A stretch of DNA of 64,000 nucleotides, from NCBI RefSeq assembly GCF_943734655.1, contig NC_071355.1, forward strand, positions 226,305,027 through 226,369,026. The letters are read 5' to 3'. This stretch comes from Sabethes cyaneus. Lineage: Eukaryota > Arthropoda > Insecta > Diptera > Culicidae. The notes beneath the pieces were generated by a model. It searched no databases. It saw nothing but the letters and a program-made list of their open reading frames with translations, and had not been told where the DNA came from. Position 1 is the stretch's first letter. Every line of letters begins with the position of its first letter. Position numbers and translations under genes: made by a program. Positions 32,668-44,433 of this stretch are shown in pieces.

Positions 32668-35600
32668 GATGAATAGAGCATACTCATCATGCGTAATACA
32701 ATGATTTGTTTAAAAAGAGAATTTAAAGTCAGTTCTGTTCAATAACTTTGGACATTATTTTTACTTTTCGAAAAGACCTGCTGGAACGGGTAGACCTGGT
32801 CACTGTTTTTCAGAAATAGAAACGAATGAAACACTGTTCGAAAAAAAAAATTAATTTGGGATCACTTCGGGCAAAAAAAAACTTTTAAAAGAAAGTACTA
32901 TATTTTGTCTACAAAAATAAAAATTATTATCGACAGCACTCCGAAGCAAGCGCAAAGTGAATTACTTGAATACATTTTTCGCCTAGTAATAGTATCGAAA
33001 TATTACAAAATATTTTTGGACACTTTGACCCAATCCTCAGACCAATCAATCAATCTCACTTTTTGGCAACATACTTAATTGACCTACCATTTTTTTTCTT
33101 CAAAAGTTTGCCAAATCTCAACCTGCTAATGAACGTTATAATCACAGACAACAGTCACAAACAATCGCTAGGTCTTAACTCGCCGAGATCAGATCGGAAT
33201 TTCATAAATGCATTTGGCGCTTTTTTCCTCTTTCTTCTTGCGTCTAGTCCAAGCCTCAGCAGCTTGGCCCTTGTGTCGCCAGCAGCCAGCCAGCAGCAGC
33301 AGCAGTCTCTCACGACGGCAAGCCTGTATGGGCTCGACATACAGCTTCACAGGATCTTCTCCATTCACTCATAACGGTCGGCTGATGGGATGACAGCATT
33401 CTGCCTAATGTATGTATACGGCCACCCTTGTCTGTTCAAACCGGCTCCCTCCATTTACTCCTTCTCCCATCTCAAGTATGCACGGCTGTACATGTATCTA
33501 TGGACGAAAGCTTCTATTTAATGTATAACATGGTGTACATTAGTCTAATTGGACATTAGTGGAAATGAAAATTTTTGCCCCTATTAGTAAAAGTGGTATT
33601 AATTATAGCGCTGACGACAAAAATGACAGGGATGCGATCGTGATGATAGGACTAGCGAAAGGGTGTGCGAAAAGCTGGAACAGGAAGTGGGCCAGAATGA
33701 AACACTACTACTTCTGCCACCACCACTACTACCAGTGCGAGCAGCATTCAGAAAAGGTGGGTGGTTATCTGGCCGGCGAAGGATGGTGCACTACGTAATT
33801 ACGATAATTAAGCCGTTTGGTAAAATGCGCCTGTTTTTTCGGAATAGATGATATCATATAACTAACCTCATTTTGTTCTCTTTGGAATACAAAATGAATA
33901 TTCTATTATGTAAAATAGCAAGCGAAAAATCACACCAGTTAGAATACGGATATGAGTAAAACATTTGTCTAGTTCAACATTTATCCGTTTGTAATAGAGA
34001 TTGTTACATCGTTTGTCTGCTGAATCACACAAATTTCCAAATGAGATCGTTTGAAACAGATTTCCATTCTCGTCTTCTTACCCTAATTAATCCTCACAGT
34101 GAGCGGAGAAAAACTGTCCCGAAAACAATATTCATAATCCAGAGTAGTTTTTCTGCTATTCAGCTGCTTTTCTCCGGCTCTTCTCAGAAGGGATAATTAG
34201 GATAATGAGCATGTATTTATCGTGCTTGTATATCTCCAGGCGCGTTTCGCTTTACGCCTGCATGCATTTAATTTCAACAAAAGCACTTGAGCTTGCTCTT
34301 CCTCTCGTGCGCGCGCGCGCCCGTCCACGAGCAGCTACTTGGCGGTTGTTTTGTGGGGGCCGACCCAAAGTTGTTACGAAAAACATCAACCGCCATCATG
34401 CTGGCTTGTCTTCCTGCTGACAGGGATGAAACAGAGGCCTCTGCGGTTGCACTCATTGTGCTAGTTTGCCTCCCAGCAACCGGCGCCCATTCCAAGCGTA
34501 ATTCGGCAACGGCAGGATAGTGATGTACTATTGAATGCTCGTACGACAAGGGTTTGTTTCAATGAGCTCTATTCAGCGAATGAAGATCTCTCATGAACGA
34601 ACGACTGGCACTGAAGTGCGAGAATATGGTTGCATCACTCGCATCGAAGCGTTATCGTCATTGGCATCGGCAATACCGTCAGTGTCCTGTCACCCGCTAA
34701 TGCTCGGTAGCATCGTACTTTCCTCAAGCTCAGCAACGAAAGTAATAGGTATCGGAAGGCAACTGGCTCTCTCTCTCTTTCGGTTCCTACGTCGTCCTAG
34801 GACGGAAAGGAAGGTCCTACTGTTGCCATCGTTGTTGTCGACGATAACGAGATATCTGTAAATTAATACCGTTTTGATAACTAAACCATTAAGTTAATTA
34901 AAATTTGTTCTTTTCCTAATATCCTTCGACTAGCATTTAGACGGGCCTCTTGCTCGGAATGATGTTTGCGCGACTTATAGTGTGGTATTCTGGGGTTGGA
35001 TCGATGCCAAATTGCATTTACACTGTAAAATATAACTTTTGCAATCCTATCGCTGTTGACTTTAGGCCTTGTGGTGGTCCAATGCCCAGAGCCTGTACCC
35101 TCTACTTAGGTCCTCCTCCTGATGTTCGTAGAGCAATAGCGTCGTGCACAAATTAACACACATTAACGTGTGTCTCATGATGGCCGGATATCAAGAGACT
35201 TCTTGCGCGTTTTTATGGAATTACATCAGAAATGTATGGACAAATTATGGAAGTTTACGTTAACAAACTTGTGAGATAAAGAGACTTTGATTGTTCAAAC
35301 TTCAAACTTCAAACTCAAACTTCAAACTTTGATATAAATGTCGTCATAATTTCGGTTAAAAACTGGAGAATGAGTCGACTGGTTTTCTGAGCCAGTTAAA
35401 TGTCAAGTCGAAAAAACGCTAGTTAGTTTACACCTTAGGTTCGAAATACCAAATATCCAAGGATTTCCACAGAGCTGTCAGTACGATGGCACTATGATGA
35501 TGGTACTAAAATCTTTTGTCCGGAAAGTACGTTCTCATTCGAGTGCGTCGATGAATATGGTAAGCTTCATATGAAAATTGCCATTGATTGCCAGCACCTG

Positions 35601-37758
35601 CGTGTGTGTGTGTGTGCGTGCCTGTGTGTGCGTTGGACAGTCATCGATAGTGTGCGGTTCCCGATTCAGCGAAGTGTGTAGCAGCTAGTTGGATCCTTAT
35701 CCTGAACACATCCTTCCGAGGCTCATCTGTCCGGGTGTCCGCATGCATCTATGGAGACGGTCATTTCCCTGCATCCTAAGCCTGTGAGATCGCATGACAA
35801 GCAGTGATATATTTTGGGATTGAATTGCTCTCGAAATCAATGTCCACTGCAGTGATGATGAGAATGATACCATTGGGGATGATGAAAACTAGCCGGCGAC
35901 AGTGGAATGAGCGGTCGTCGTTGCAGTCGCAGGAAGTAAAAACCGAACGAGTGTCACTAATAGATTAGAAAATGATTGAGAGTTTGGAACGTGTGAATTG
36001 GAGCCAAAATACTCCGTCGATGGGATGGCCCCCTGCGTGACAGAGATGCAGTCAGAAACACGATCTACCTGGCTGGTTAGGACGGATCCTGTAATGAAGG
36101 AAAGTAATCGCCGCTATGATAGACAGGCTTCTAATCGAAGCTGAAGTCGCAACGGGTGCAAATCAAATAAATATCCATCACCGTGATTGACCAGCGAAAT
36201 GATTAGTACTTGTCAGAGAAGTTGCACCATGAAAAATTGATATGAAGATATAAAAACTATGGAGCAGTGTCATATCACCGAGAAAAATATCAATTAACCT
36301 AATTTTGATAATTATGTCTGCATCCTGACGGGAGATGAGATCTCAGGATTAAAATATCTAACTGACAGAATCAAAGAAAGCTTCATGCGTTTTTATTTTT
36401 TCAACCATTTATCTGCTCAGTCTTTCTATGGGGATCGTAATTTTAATGAAGTCATGTACCGTACCATGCTCTCGGTAGCTTTGTGTAGGACAGCGCTCTG
36501 CTTTGCGTCCTCTTTGGCAGGCGTAGTGGGGTAAGGCAATACGGGGATTGAAATGAGTGTTCCGCTTTGTGCATAGTGAAAAGTTTTTTTTCTATTTTAA
36601 TTGGTTGTTTGTTGCTGCTGCTTCTGCTGTAGCTTTACGAGAACGTTTCCTCCAAAAGCCTCCCGCGCTGCCCCGCGTTGAGCTATTCGACGCTTTCCAA
36701 CGCTCTATTGTTTAAACTTATTGTGAAAATAGAATTATAAAATACAAAAACCTTTAATAAAGTTAATTAACGCCGCTTGTAAATGTTTCAAGAATTTTCA
36801 GCCGGAGGCTGTTTCAAGCTCTCATTCGCAGTGCTGCTGGATGGCGGTGTCCTATGTCGAGCCGAAACTGCATAGAAACGCCTGCTGCTAACCGACGACG
36901 ACGTGGGCTGGGGTCCCTCGTTTTCCATGTGATATGACGGTGCAGTGCCGAACGTAAGGATAGTTTGGTACAAAGTAGCTACTCGCCGAGGCCTGGTATA
37001 ATGTACTGCCAAATGAAGCTATTCCCCGCATCAGCCTGGTGGTGGTGATGGTAGCGGTAGTGGTCCGCCGCGGTGGTAAGGTGCATGAGACAAGAATGCG
37101 GGGGGAACGAAACCGAGAGAACAAGAGCGTGCGGATCACAGCGGTGAACAATTGTTTCGGAAAATTTGACGCTGGTGCGAAAGTTTGGTGACCCGAGGAT
37201 ATCTGATTAAAATTTTTGCGGAAAAGTTATGACGGCGTTGTGAGAAGCAATTGTGGATACATTATTTAATTAAAATTTTAAATTGTCTTTCCAGAAGGTA
37301 TCAGGCAGTACATGGTAAACCGTTCATTGTATTATTTTGTGGAATCGCAGTTTTCTGTACCCTACCATGCGTGAAAAAATTTATTGTGGAATAACGAGGC
37401 GATCTACTTCCGACTTTCGATAATTGACTGTTTTCGGCGAAATAATTAAAACGCTCGTTGCCAACCATGTCGTTTAAAGCTATTTCTGGCTTGCTCTATA
37501 GACCTTTTTGTTTGAATATACACTTAAGGAGCCATTGAAGCTTTTCGGTTCTAAAATATATTTTTTTTTTAAATACTTAAAAATTGTCAACGTAAGAGCT
37601 ATTTGTACCGCGCATGTATGGAGCGATTACACAGCAAATAAATACTTCAAAGTCGGTACCATAAAGATCGGAAGAACGGCTCAAGCAATTTACTTAGTTC
37701 TTGTCTTGTCTTAAAGCTTGTAAAATTATCTATTGTTTGAACTACCCTTTTTTCAATA
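32668..37758. other. Long stretch without recognised genes; minor simple repeats
   Basis: Simple repeats include (CAG)n near 33292-33305, (GC)n at 34309-34321, TTCAAAC units at 35296-35330 and a (TG)n-rich patch at 35603-35635. 33200-37200 has balanced composition and ORFs on both strands without motifs. The rest is AT-rich. It could be intronic or intergenic host DNA. Confidence 0.35.
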
Positions 37759-38060
37759 TTACAATTCGTTTGAAAAATTAAAAAAACATTTCTTTTTTCT
37801 AAAAACGGCACTTATATCGCACTGTAGAAACCACTCGACTCGAAGAAGTGCTGTGTAAACAAAGCTCGTCTTACCTGTCCAAGAATCTGCTGGAAAAGAG
37901 GGCAGATACGGCATAACAGAAAGTTCCTTGATAAATAGCGAGAACAAAAGAGGTTCAAAATTACTCCCCTGGGGGACGCCTGAAATATTCGTAAACACTT
38001 CAGAGCAAGAAGTTCTTAACGCAACGCGATTCAAATAAAATCTGAACCTATCTATAATCT
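37759..38060 (-). pseudogene. Non-LTR reverse transcriptase fragment (minus)
   Basis: The minus frame 37759-38034 begins with NRVALRTSCSEVFTNISGVP, then QGSNFEPLLFSLFIKEL. This is the SGVPQGSxLGPLLF block (motif B) of Jockey/CR1-type reverse transcriptases, with LGP changed to FEP. Downstream of it no FADD motif is recognisable. It is a short dead fragment adjoining the + strand RT at 38122. Confidence 0.75.
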
Positions 38061-38121
38061 GAAGGATCTATAAACTTCAAGTTTCTCTAGAATTTCATGA
38101 TTCACTCGATGTCAATGATAA

Positions 38122-39275
38122 TTGCGCACTGTGACAGCTTCATATGACAACGTTGCCAATACTTTCGTCGTTAAGCTTTCTATGTTGCTAAGATCGGCAC
38201 TTCGGAAGCCGATTCGCTTGAATTACTCCGACAGCTCTACTTTCATACTCCTGAGAGAGTTATACGTCAACGCAACTATTTACACCTCGCAGCTCGACAA
38301 TACAGTCAAAATCAGTCTAATAACTGTGAGAGCACCTTATGTCGAAATCATCCACCTATTCACCACTAGTCGACCAGGTCATAGTACCAAAACCGTCATG
38401 CTAAAAATTTGCGATGAAGTGGGTTATATCCTAGATTCTGGGGGTACTGTAATACTCATACTTTTAGATTTCTCTAAAGCTTTTGATACCATTTCGCACA
38501 GGGCGCTGTGCTCAAAGTTATGGTCACTATACGGTTTTAGCAGAAACGCAGTTTCGTTAATCAAATCGTACTTATCAGATAGACACCAATCGGTTTTTTA
38601 TTTGAATGACTTGTCTGCACCGCTATCTATTGCTTCAGGTGTGCCACAGGGCTCTGTGTTAGGTCCAATACTTTTCGCTTTATACGTTAATGATCTTCCA
38701 TCACATTTACATAGATGCAATATTCACCTCTTTGCTGATGACGTACAAATTTACTTTGATGTTTCAAACCTTTCAAAACAAATAGCTGAACAGATAATAA
38801 ATGATAATCTAACCATTATTTCTGAATGGGCAAGAAAAAATTCTCTTAGACTGAATGCTTCGAAGACTCAAGCGGTTTGCTTATCAAGACGTAAACAAAC
38901 TATACAAAAACCATCTATTGTGCTCTATGATTCTCAAGTACTATACAAGCAAACTGTATCTAGCCTGGGTATAGTTCTCCAAAGTAATCTGGAGTGGGAC
39001 TCGTTTATACTACAGCAGTGTGGTAAAATATATGCGGCACTTCGTTCTCTTCGTCAAAGTGCTTTCTTAGTACATACAAAAATAAAATTAATGCTATTTA
39101 AATCACTAATTTTACCACACTTAACCGCTTGTGATTTTGTGCTGAGCCAAATATCGTTATACGCTTTCAATAGACTAAAAGTTGCTCTTAATTGCTGTGT
39201 CAGATTTATATTCAACTTAAATCGGTATTCCAGTGTGACTCACCTGCAGCATAAACTAATTGGTTGTTCATGTAA
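38122..39275 (+). pseudogene. Non-LTR reverse transcriptase (Jockey/CR1-like), interrupted
   Basis: The frame, open to 39432, carries RPGHSTKTVMLKICDE (residues 84-99), LLDFSKAFD (114-122, motif A), SGVPQGSVLGP (162-172, motif B) and LFADDVQIY (193-201, motif C). SLRLNASKTQ follows. Motifs A and C keep their catalytic Asp residues. The N-terminal fingers and endonuclease are missing; residues 1-80 are unlike known RT. The homologous sequence stops near residue 385, where a 554-bp insertion begins (39276), and the true C-terminus resumes at about 39855. The last ~52 residues of the open frame are read from the insertion. Confidence 0.87.
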
Positions 39276-39829
39276 TGTAATGTTCGTCCGTTGTGGAAGG
39301 CCCTACGTTGTGTTTTCTAATTTTCCTTCCTGGCCTCTGCCAATTGTAGTAAACTGTACCGGGCAATTAAGGCCTGGTGAACTTGGATCACTGACTCAGG
39401 GAATCACGGGTTTCTTTATGTTCGGTTACTGAATAGTACACTGGTTTACTATACGAGTTATATTCACTTATCTCACAAACGGGGTAACAATTATGGAATA
39501 CTGGCGGCTGCTGGTAAGCAGGCCGGCAGTGGCACTAAGTCAACTACATTTCGTACTAGTCTAGCCACGTAACAGTGGTGGCAACAGAGACAAGTAGCAA
39601 CTGGGCTACTGAATACTGATAATGATAAATGCGAATGATAATAATAATTGCTGACCAGCATCTGAGCTGGTTTATATAGACTTTAGTAACAATAGCGTGA
39701 GGCGCAACAAAGACTTATTCTTATGCTGGAAGCGGGAATACATAGCGTGGCTTTCATGTAGGTCACTCACGAGTGACGACAGTGATACCGACCGCAGTAC
39801 GGGCGGCGTGTCCAAACATAACTATTACA
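39276..39829. mobile_element. Probable solo LTR interrupting the RT
   Basis: The 554-bp segment begins TGTAATGTTC and ends AACTATTACA, giving TG...CA ends and a short TGTAAT/ATTACA inverted repeat. It contains a TATA box (TTTATATAG near 39670). It lies exactly where RT homology is broken, and the RT C-terminus resumes to its right. I could not find a matching 5-bp duplication (TGTAA on the left, CGGAA on the right). It has no coding capacity. The family is not assigned. Confidence 0.6.
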
Positions 39830-40176
39830 CGGAATTATACATAAGCAATTACCGTTGTATTTGTATTCTAACCTAATACCGATGAGAAGCAATAGGGGAA
39901 AGAAATACCAGCTACACTACAATGATGCAGGATTGTTTATTAGAGGGATTGTTTTTTGGAATCAACTACCGGTAAAGCTTCAAACAATCAAATCAAGAAT
40001 AGGGTTTAAGAAGGCGTGTCTAGAGCATTTTGATTAGAATTTAATTTTTATATTTTTGTTGTTTGTTATTAATTTTCCATTTGGTTTCTGTTACACAACA
40101 CTTCATCTAGTCGAATCGTAAACATAAAAGACAATAGTCTTAAGTTTTTGTGAGCAAATAAACTAAACTAAAACTA
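39830..40176 (+). pseudogene. C-terminus and 3' tail of the interrupted RT
   Basis: 39855-40037 encodes MYLYSNLIPMRSNRGKKYQL, then GLFIRGIVFWNQLPVKLQTI and KKACLEHFD. This 'FWNxLP ... FK..CLEHF' pattern is typical of the C-terminus of Jockey/CR1-type polyproteins. A 3' UTR ends in AATAAACTAAACTAAAAC (about 40158-40175), a TAAAC-type tandem tail of the kind seen at non-LTR 3' ends. Confidence 0.75.
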
Positions 40177-40189
40177 GTTGCTGCATCAC

Positions 40190-40600
40190 GGCTATGCGAA
40201 ATTTCGAGCTCGTCTTGACCAACCACGCAAGACCTACAGGGACTGCGGTACCAATTTCATTAGCGGTAATAGGAAGTTGGAAAATCTTCATTCGGCAATA
40301 AATAACCACGGGTTGATGAACGAGTACACTCGTTGCGAAACCTAGTTGGTGTTCATGCGTTTCTTAGCACGACACATTGGGGCGGAAGTTGGGAGCGGTT
40401 AATATGAACTATCAAAACCAATCTAATGAACATTTGTGCATCGAGTAAACCATCCGATAACGTCCTTCTAAATCTTCCAATCGAAATCGAGAACATCGTT
40501 GGTCCAGGGCCGCTGATGCAATTAAAGTTAGATGCGCTTTGCTCTTACTTCGAAGTCCTTTGTGTAGTGTTTATCCGACACGCAAACCACAAGTTGTAAG
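40190..40600 (+). pseudogene. Degraded BEL/Pao-like integrase fragment
   Basis: Three-frame reading gives RDCGTNFISGNRKLENLHS (about 40237-40295), resembling the DNGTNF block of retroviral-type integrases. Then comes HWGGSWERL (about 40377-40400) and a PSDNVLLNLPIEIENIVG-like block (about 40450-40508). This order is typical of the BEL/Pao integrase C-terminal half. Stops and frameshifts separate the blocks. A possible polyadenylation signal, AATAAA, lies near 40608. Assignment is by recall of motifs. Confidence 0.55.
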
Positions 40601-40880
40601 TTAGTTTTAATAAACTTCATTGACTAAGATGAGTGTTTTTGTAGCCGCTATGCATCCCTGATCGGGGTCATAAAACCAACATTGAGAAGGAGAATCTCTC
40701 ACTCTAGATTTAGCCTATAGAATAGAATAGAGCCTCACTCGAGCTAGTCATAAATAAAAAACTGTTAATATCCACCATGGAAGTCTCCAGTGGTTCGACC
40801 AGAGACTTGCGATTGTGACGAGACACTTTTTTCGGTCTCCCAAGTAATGGCGGACTTATTGCGCGTGAAATTATTTGTCG

Positions 40881-41335
<455 letters not shown>

Positions 41336-41336
<1 letters not shown>

Positions 41337-42440
41337 CGCATTGCTGATTTCTACCATCAGGCTTGTTATTTCCTCACTCATTGTGCAAAAAGTGCAACTT
41401 TTTTTGTTCAACACAATGAGCAGAACTGCTTTCAAAAATGAGAAATAAATCCACACAATGAGAAACAGACTAAACATAATGAGAAAAACTGACGCACAGA
41501 AAAACTTCTTAATGCGCTCTTTAAATGAGCAACTTTCGGTTTTGCTCCCGGTCCTCTCGGTAGCTACAGCAGTAAACTTGAAAACAAAACAACCGGTGCG
41601 CGTACAGCTACTATAGACTCAGAGGCGTCAAGACAATCAAAAGTCGTTAAATTTTGAATCTTAGTGGAGAATTACCTTTGTTTATAATGGGACTTTCCTG
41701 TAGGTGCGCATCAAGAAGCAATTGCAGGGGAATTTCAATGTTGTCATATCTAAATAACATTTTTCGCACTGTTGCCGTTGTGACATGCCTAACCATATGA
41801 TGCAGTTGCGTTCACAGGCAGCCAAACTCAACTGAATATACTAAATGTAAGAATCATGATTCAACTGCATTAATGGATTAAAATTTTTCTAATTGCAATG
41901 ACCGCTACTTACAATCGTCGTTTTTTCTCAACGCACTACCCATGTTAAAACTACCCGTGGTTGTCATACGTCAGCGCATTGCATCAACGTATTCTGTTGC
42001 TTCTCAATGAGTAGCACAGTGTGCGGTTGCTCATACAACTGCGTTCAGCAAGAAAGAGAAAAGTTAAAATGAAACGGAGCAGAATAAATCGCGTTGAAGA
42101 CTGAGCACAGTTTGAATTTTTCTCTTATCTTTTTTTCTTCTGAGGAGGAACCATCCCTGTCTAGCATGTTGATGGTCGCCATACAACAATTCATCAAAAC
42201 AAACTGTTACGGAACGGAAGTTATCATTAATCGGTTTTCATGTCAGGATGCAACTAGAATGATATTGAGTATTCGAATATATTAGTTTTGATTGAGTAAT
42301 CGAATATATTAATTTTCTTTTAACAATTGGTTTTCAAAAATTGCCAAAATAGCGCGTTAATTTTAGCCGCTTATCATTTCTGTATGCACGATAAAATATA
42401 ATGCGCATGTGCTGCACAACTAGGGAAACTGCTGAAAATT
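41336..42440. other. Intergenic DNA, no gene seen
   Basis: 41400-41510 has short 'AATGAGAAA'-type repeats (AATGAGAAATAAA, AATGAGAAACAG, AATGAGAAAAAC). The remainder is complex AT-rich DNA with short ORFs and no recognised element. Confidence 0.4.
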
Positions 42441-42570
42441 TATTATATATTATTATATATTATTATATATACTTATATATTATTATATATTATTATATAT
42501 TATTATATATTATTATATATTATTATATATTATTATATATTATTATATATTATTAAATATTATTATATAT
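42441..42570. repeat. (TATTATATAT)13 decanucleotide repeat
   Basis: Thirteen 10-bp units of TATTATATAT are present, with two variants (ACTTATATAT at unit 4 and TATTAAATAT at unit 12). It is pure A+T and easily melted. Confidence 0.95.
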
Positions 42571-42829
42571 TCAGGTACATTATTATGGTTGCTGTAAAAC
42601 AAATCGATAAAAATGATCTGAGAGTAAAACTTTACCTTTTCTGCTCAAGGCTTTACATGTTCAAGTTGATAAAGCATGATTTTGCTTTTTACGCAGCAAG
42701 CTGTAAGATTTATAATTTTGTCGAACAAAGCGAAAAGCTTCATTAAATAATGGCGGTTGTCGTTAAGCAGCAAAACGCATAATCGGTTTTATTGCTGCTT
42801 TCAGCAGAGTGTGACCTGAGCTGGAGCTT

Positions 42830-43900
42830 ATGGCCTGACTCTCCAAGAGATTCTAAAAGCCTCCTGAAGAGTGAACCAGCAAGCGACGGAGACGGAAAAA
42901 GAGCTTGGAAAAACTATCTAAGCATTGCCACGAGGGAGAATTTGGCGAAGTATCGACGAGCGCGGAATCAGTTGACCTAGGAGTGTCTACAAACGGGAGC
43001 GTGCCTGTTCCCGATTTCGAATAGATCCGGTACAAATAATGAAGTCGCCGGAAAGGACCGACTCCCGGCAGAACTCTACAAAAATGGCCGAGAATCGCTA
43101 GCAATGGCACTTCCCAGTTGAATTTTAAGGATTTGATAGGAAGTTTCTCCTCCGGAGGAATGGATGAAAGGTGTGGTTGGTCCCATCTACAAAAAGGGCG
43201 ATCTGCTAAATTGCTGTAATTACCACGGTATTACGCTGGTCAACGCCGTCTAAACGGTGCTCTCCCAGATTTTGTTACGTCGTCTATCCCCAATAGCAAT
43301 TCCAAAAAAGAATTCGTAGGGCAATACCAGAGAGGCTATATGGGGGCCCGTCTTACTATGGATCGAATTTTTACTCTTCGACAAACCCTCCAGAAATATC
43401 TGGAGTACAACGTGCCCGCGCATCGTATTTTCGTGGATTTTAAGGCAGCATACGATACAGTAGAGCGCGATCAGCTATAGTAGACAAAGCACTAGTACGG
43501 TTTTCCGGACAAACTGGCGTGGCTGGTCAAAACCACCCTGGAGCGAGTGATGTGCTACGTGCGTGTTTCGGATCGCTGGTCATCACCCACAATTACCGCA
43601 GGCATTATTTGGAAAGATTCCCATCGTACACTTGGCGAAAGTTGAGAGACTACGGAGGTCTCGCCACGTCACAAGGATGCCGGATGACTGTGCAATGAAA
43701 TCCGTTCTCTTCAAGAACCCCACCGGCACCAGAAATAGAGGGGCCTAACATGCTAAATTGCTCGACCAGGTTAAAGCCGACTTGCGTGTGTCGAGACGCT
43801 CAATGAATTGGTGACGAGTAACTCAGGACCGAGTACAGTGGAGAGGAATTCTTGATACGGCAACAGCCATCCCGACTCTATGCTGGTAGAAGTAAATTGG
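42830..43900 (+). pseudogene. RTE-type element, copy 2 (heavily deleted)
   Basis: It has the same protein blocks as copy 1: a linker near 42895-42980 (AWKNYLSIATRENLAKYRRA), PEEWMKGVVGPIYKKGD near 43155-43205, a palm fragment near 43430-43470 (FVDFKAAYDT) and a HGFPDKLAW-like segment. It then jumps directly to the C-terminal tail at about 43610-43880. The endonuclease, motif B and motif C regions are missing. The end, CTATGCTGGTAGAAGTAA, matches copy 1's end in type. Stops are frequent. Confidence 0.8.
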
Positions 43901-43934
43901 TTTAGATCTTAGTTGACTAGTAGAAGCGTGTGTG

Positions 43935-44200
43935 CCAAATAGATCCTGCTATTTCCGATGTTTTCTTCAATCTGGTGTTCCGCAAGGTAGCAACCTGTGC
44001 CCACTGCTATTTTTAATTTTTATAAATGCTATCTATTTTTGCTTTTATATGGCTGTCGACCTTTTTAATGCTGACAATATAAAAAACTTTAAAGTCATTA
44101 CGTGTCTGAGCGACTGCGTGGAGCTGCCGGAGTACTTGATCATATTTGTGAATTGGTGTGTGAGTTATCAAACGATAACTGAAATATTTGAAATGAAATG
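43935..44200 (+). pseudogene. Reverse transcriptase fragment, second non-LTR clade
   Basis: The frame at 43932-44201 encodes SGVPQGSNLCPLLFLIFINA, then VDLFNADNIKNFKVITCLSD and FVNWCVSYQTI. These are the motif B, motif C and following blocks of a Jockey/CR1-type RT. The catalytic FADD has become FNADN, so it is dead. It follows the RTE copy directly. Confidence 0.75.
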
Positions 44201-44212
44201 AAACAAATGAAA

Positions 44213-44433
44213 TACCGTCATCCGGGGATACTTGCAACACTTTTGAACTTTGACTTAGTATAACTTTCGAAGTATACCGTTTAGGTCCAAGTGTAAGTAG
44301 CCAAAACGTGTATAGTGGAGAGTACTTTTGATTTATGATTATGAGAAAAAATATAAACTAAATGAATCTGCAGAACGAACCGAAAATAGGGGTGTTGCAA
44401 GTTACCCTATAAACGGGGTTACTTGCAACACTT
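44213..44433. repeat. Dispersed repeat ending in a GTGTTGCAAGT hairpin
   Basis: It starts with 'ATACCGTCATCCGGGGATAC' and TTGCAACACTTTTGAAC. It ends with an inverted repeat at about 44393-44433 (GTGTTGCAAGTTACCC against GGGGTTACTTGCAACAC, one mismatch). The TTGCAACAC motif occurs three times. I recall this family from mosquito genomes. Confidence 0.5.

Noticed and set aside
39276..39432. C-terminal 52 residues of the RT frame
   Set aside because: They are read from the inserted LTR-like segment and have no RT similarity; the real C-terminus resumes near 39855.
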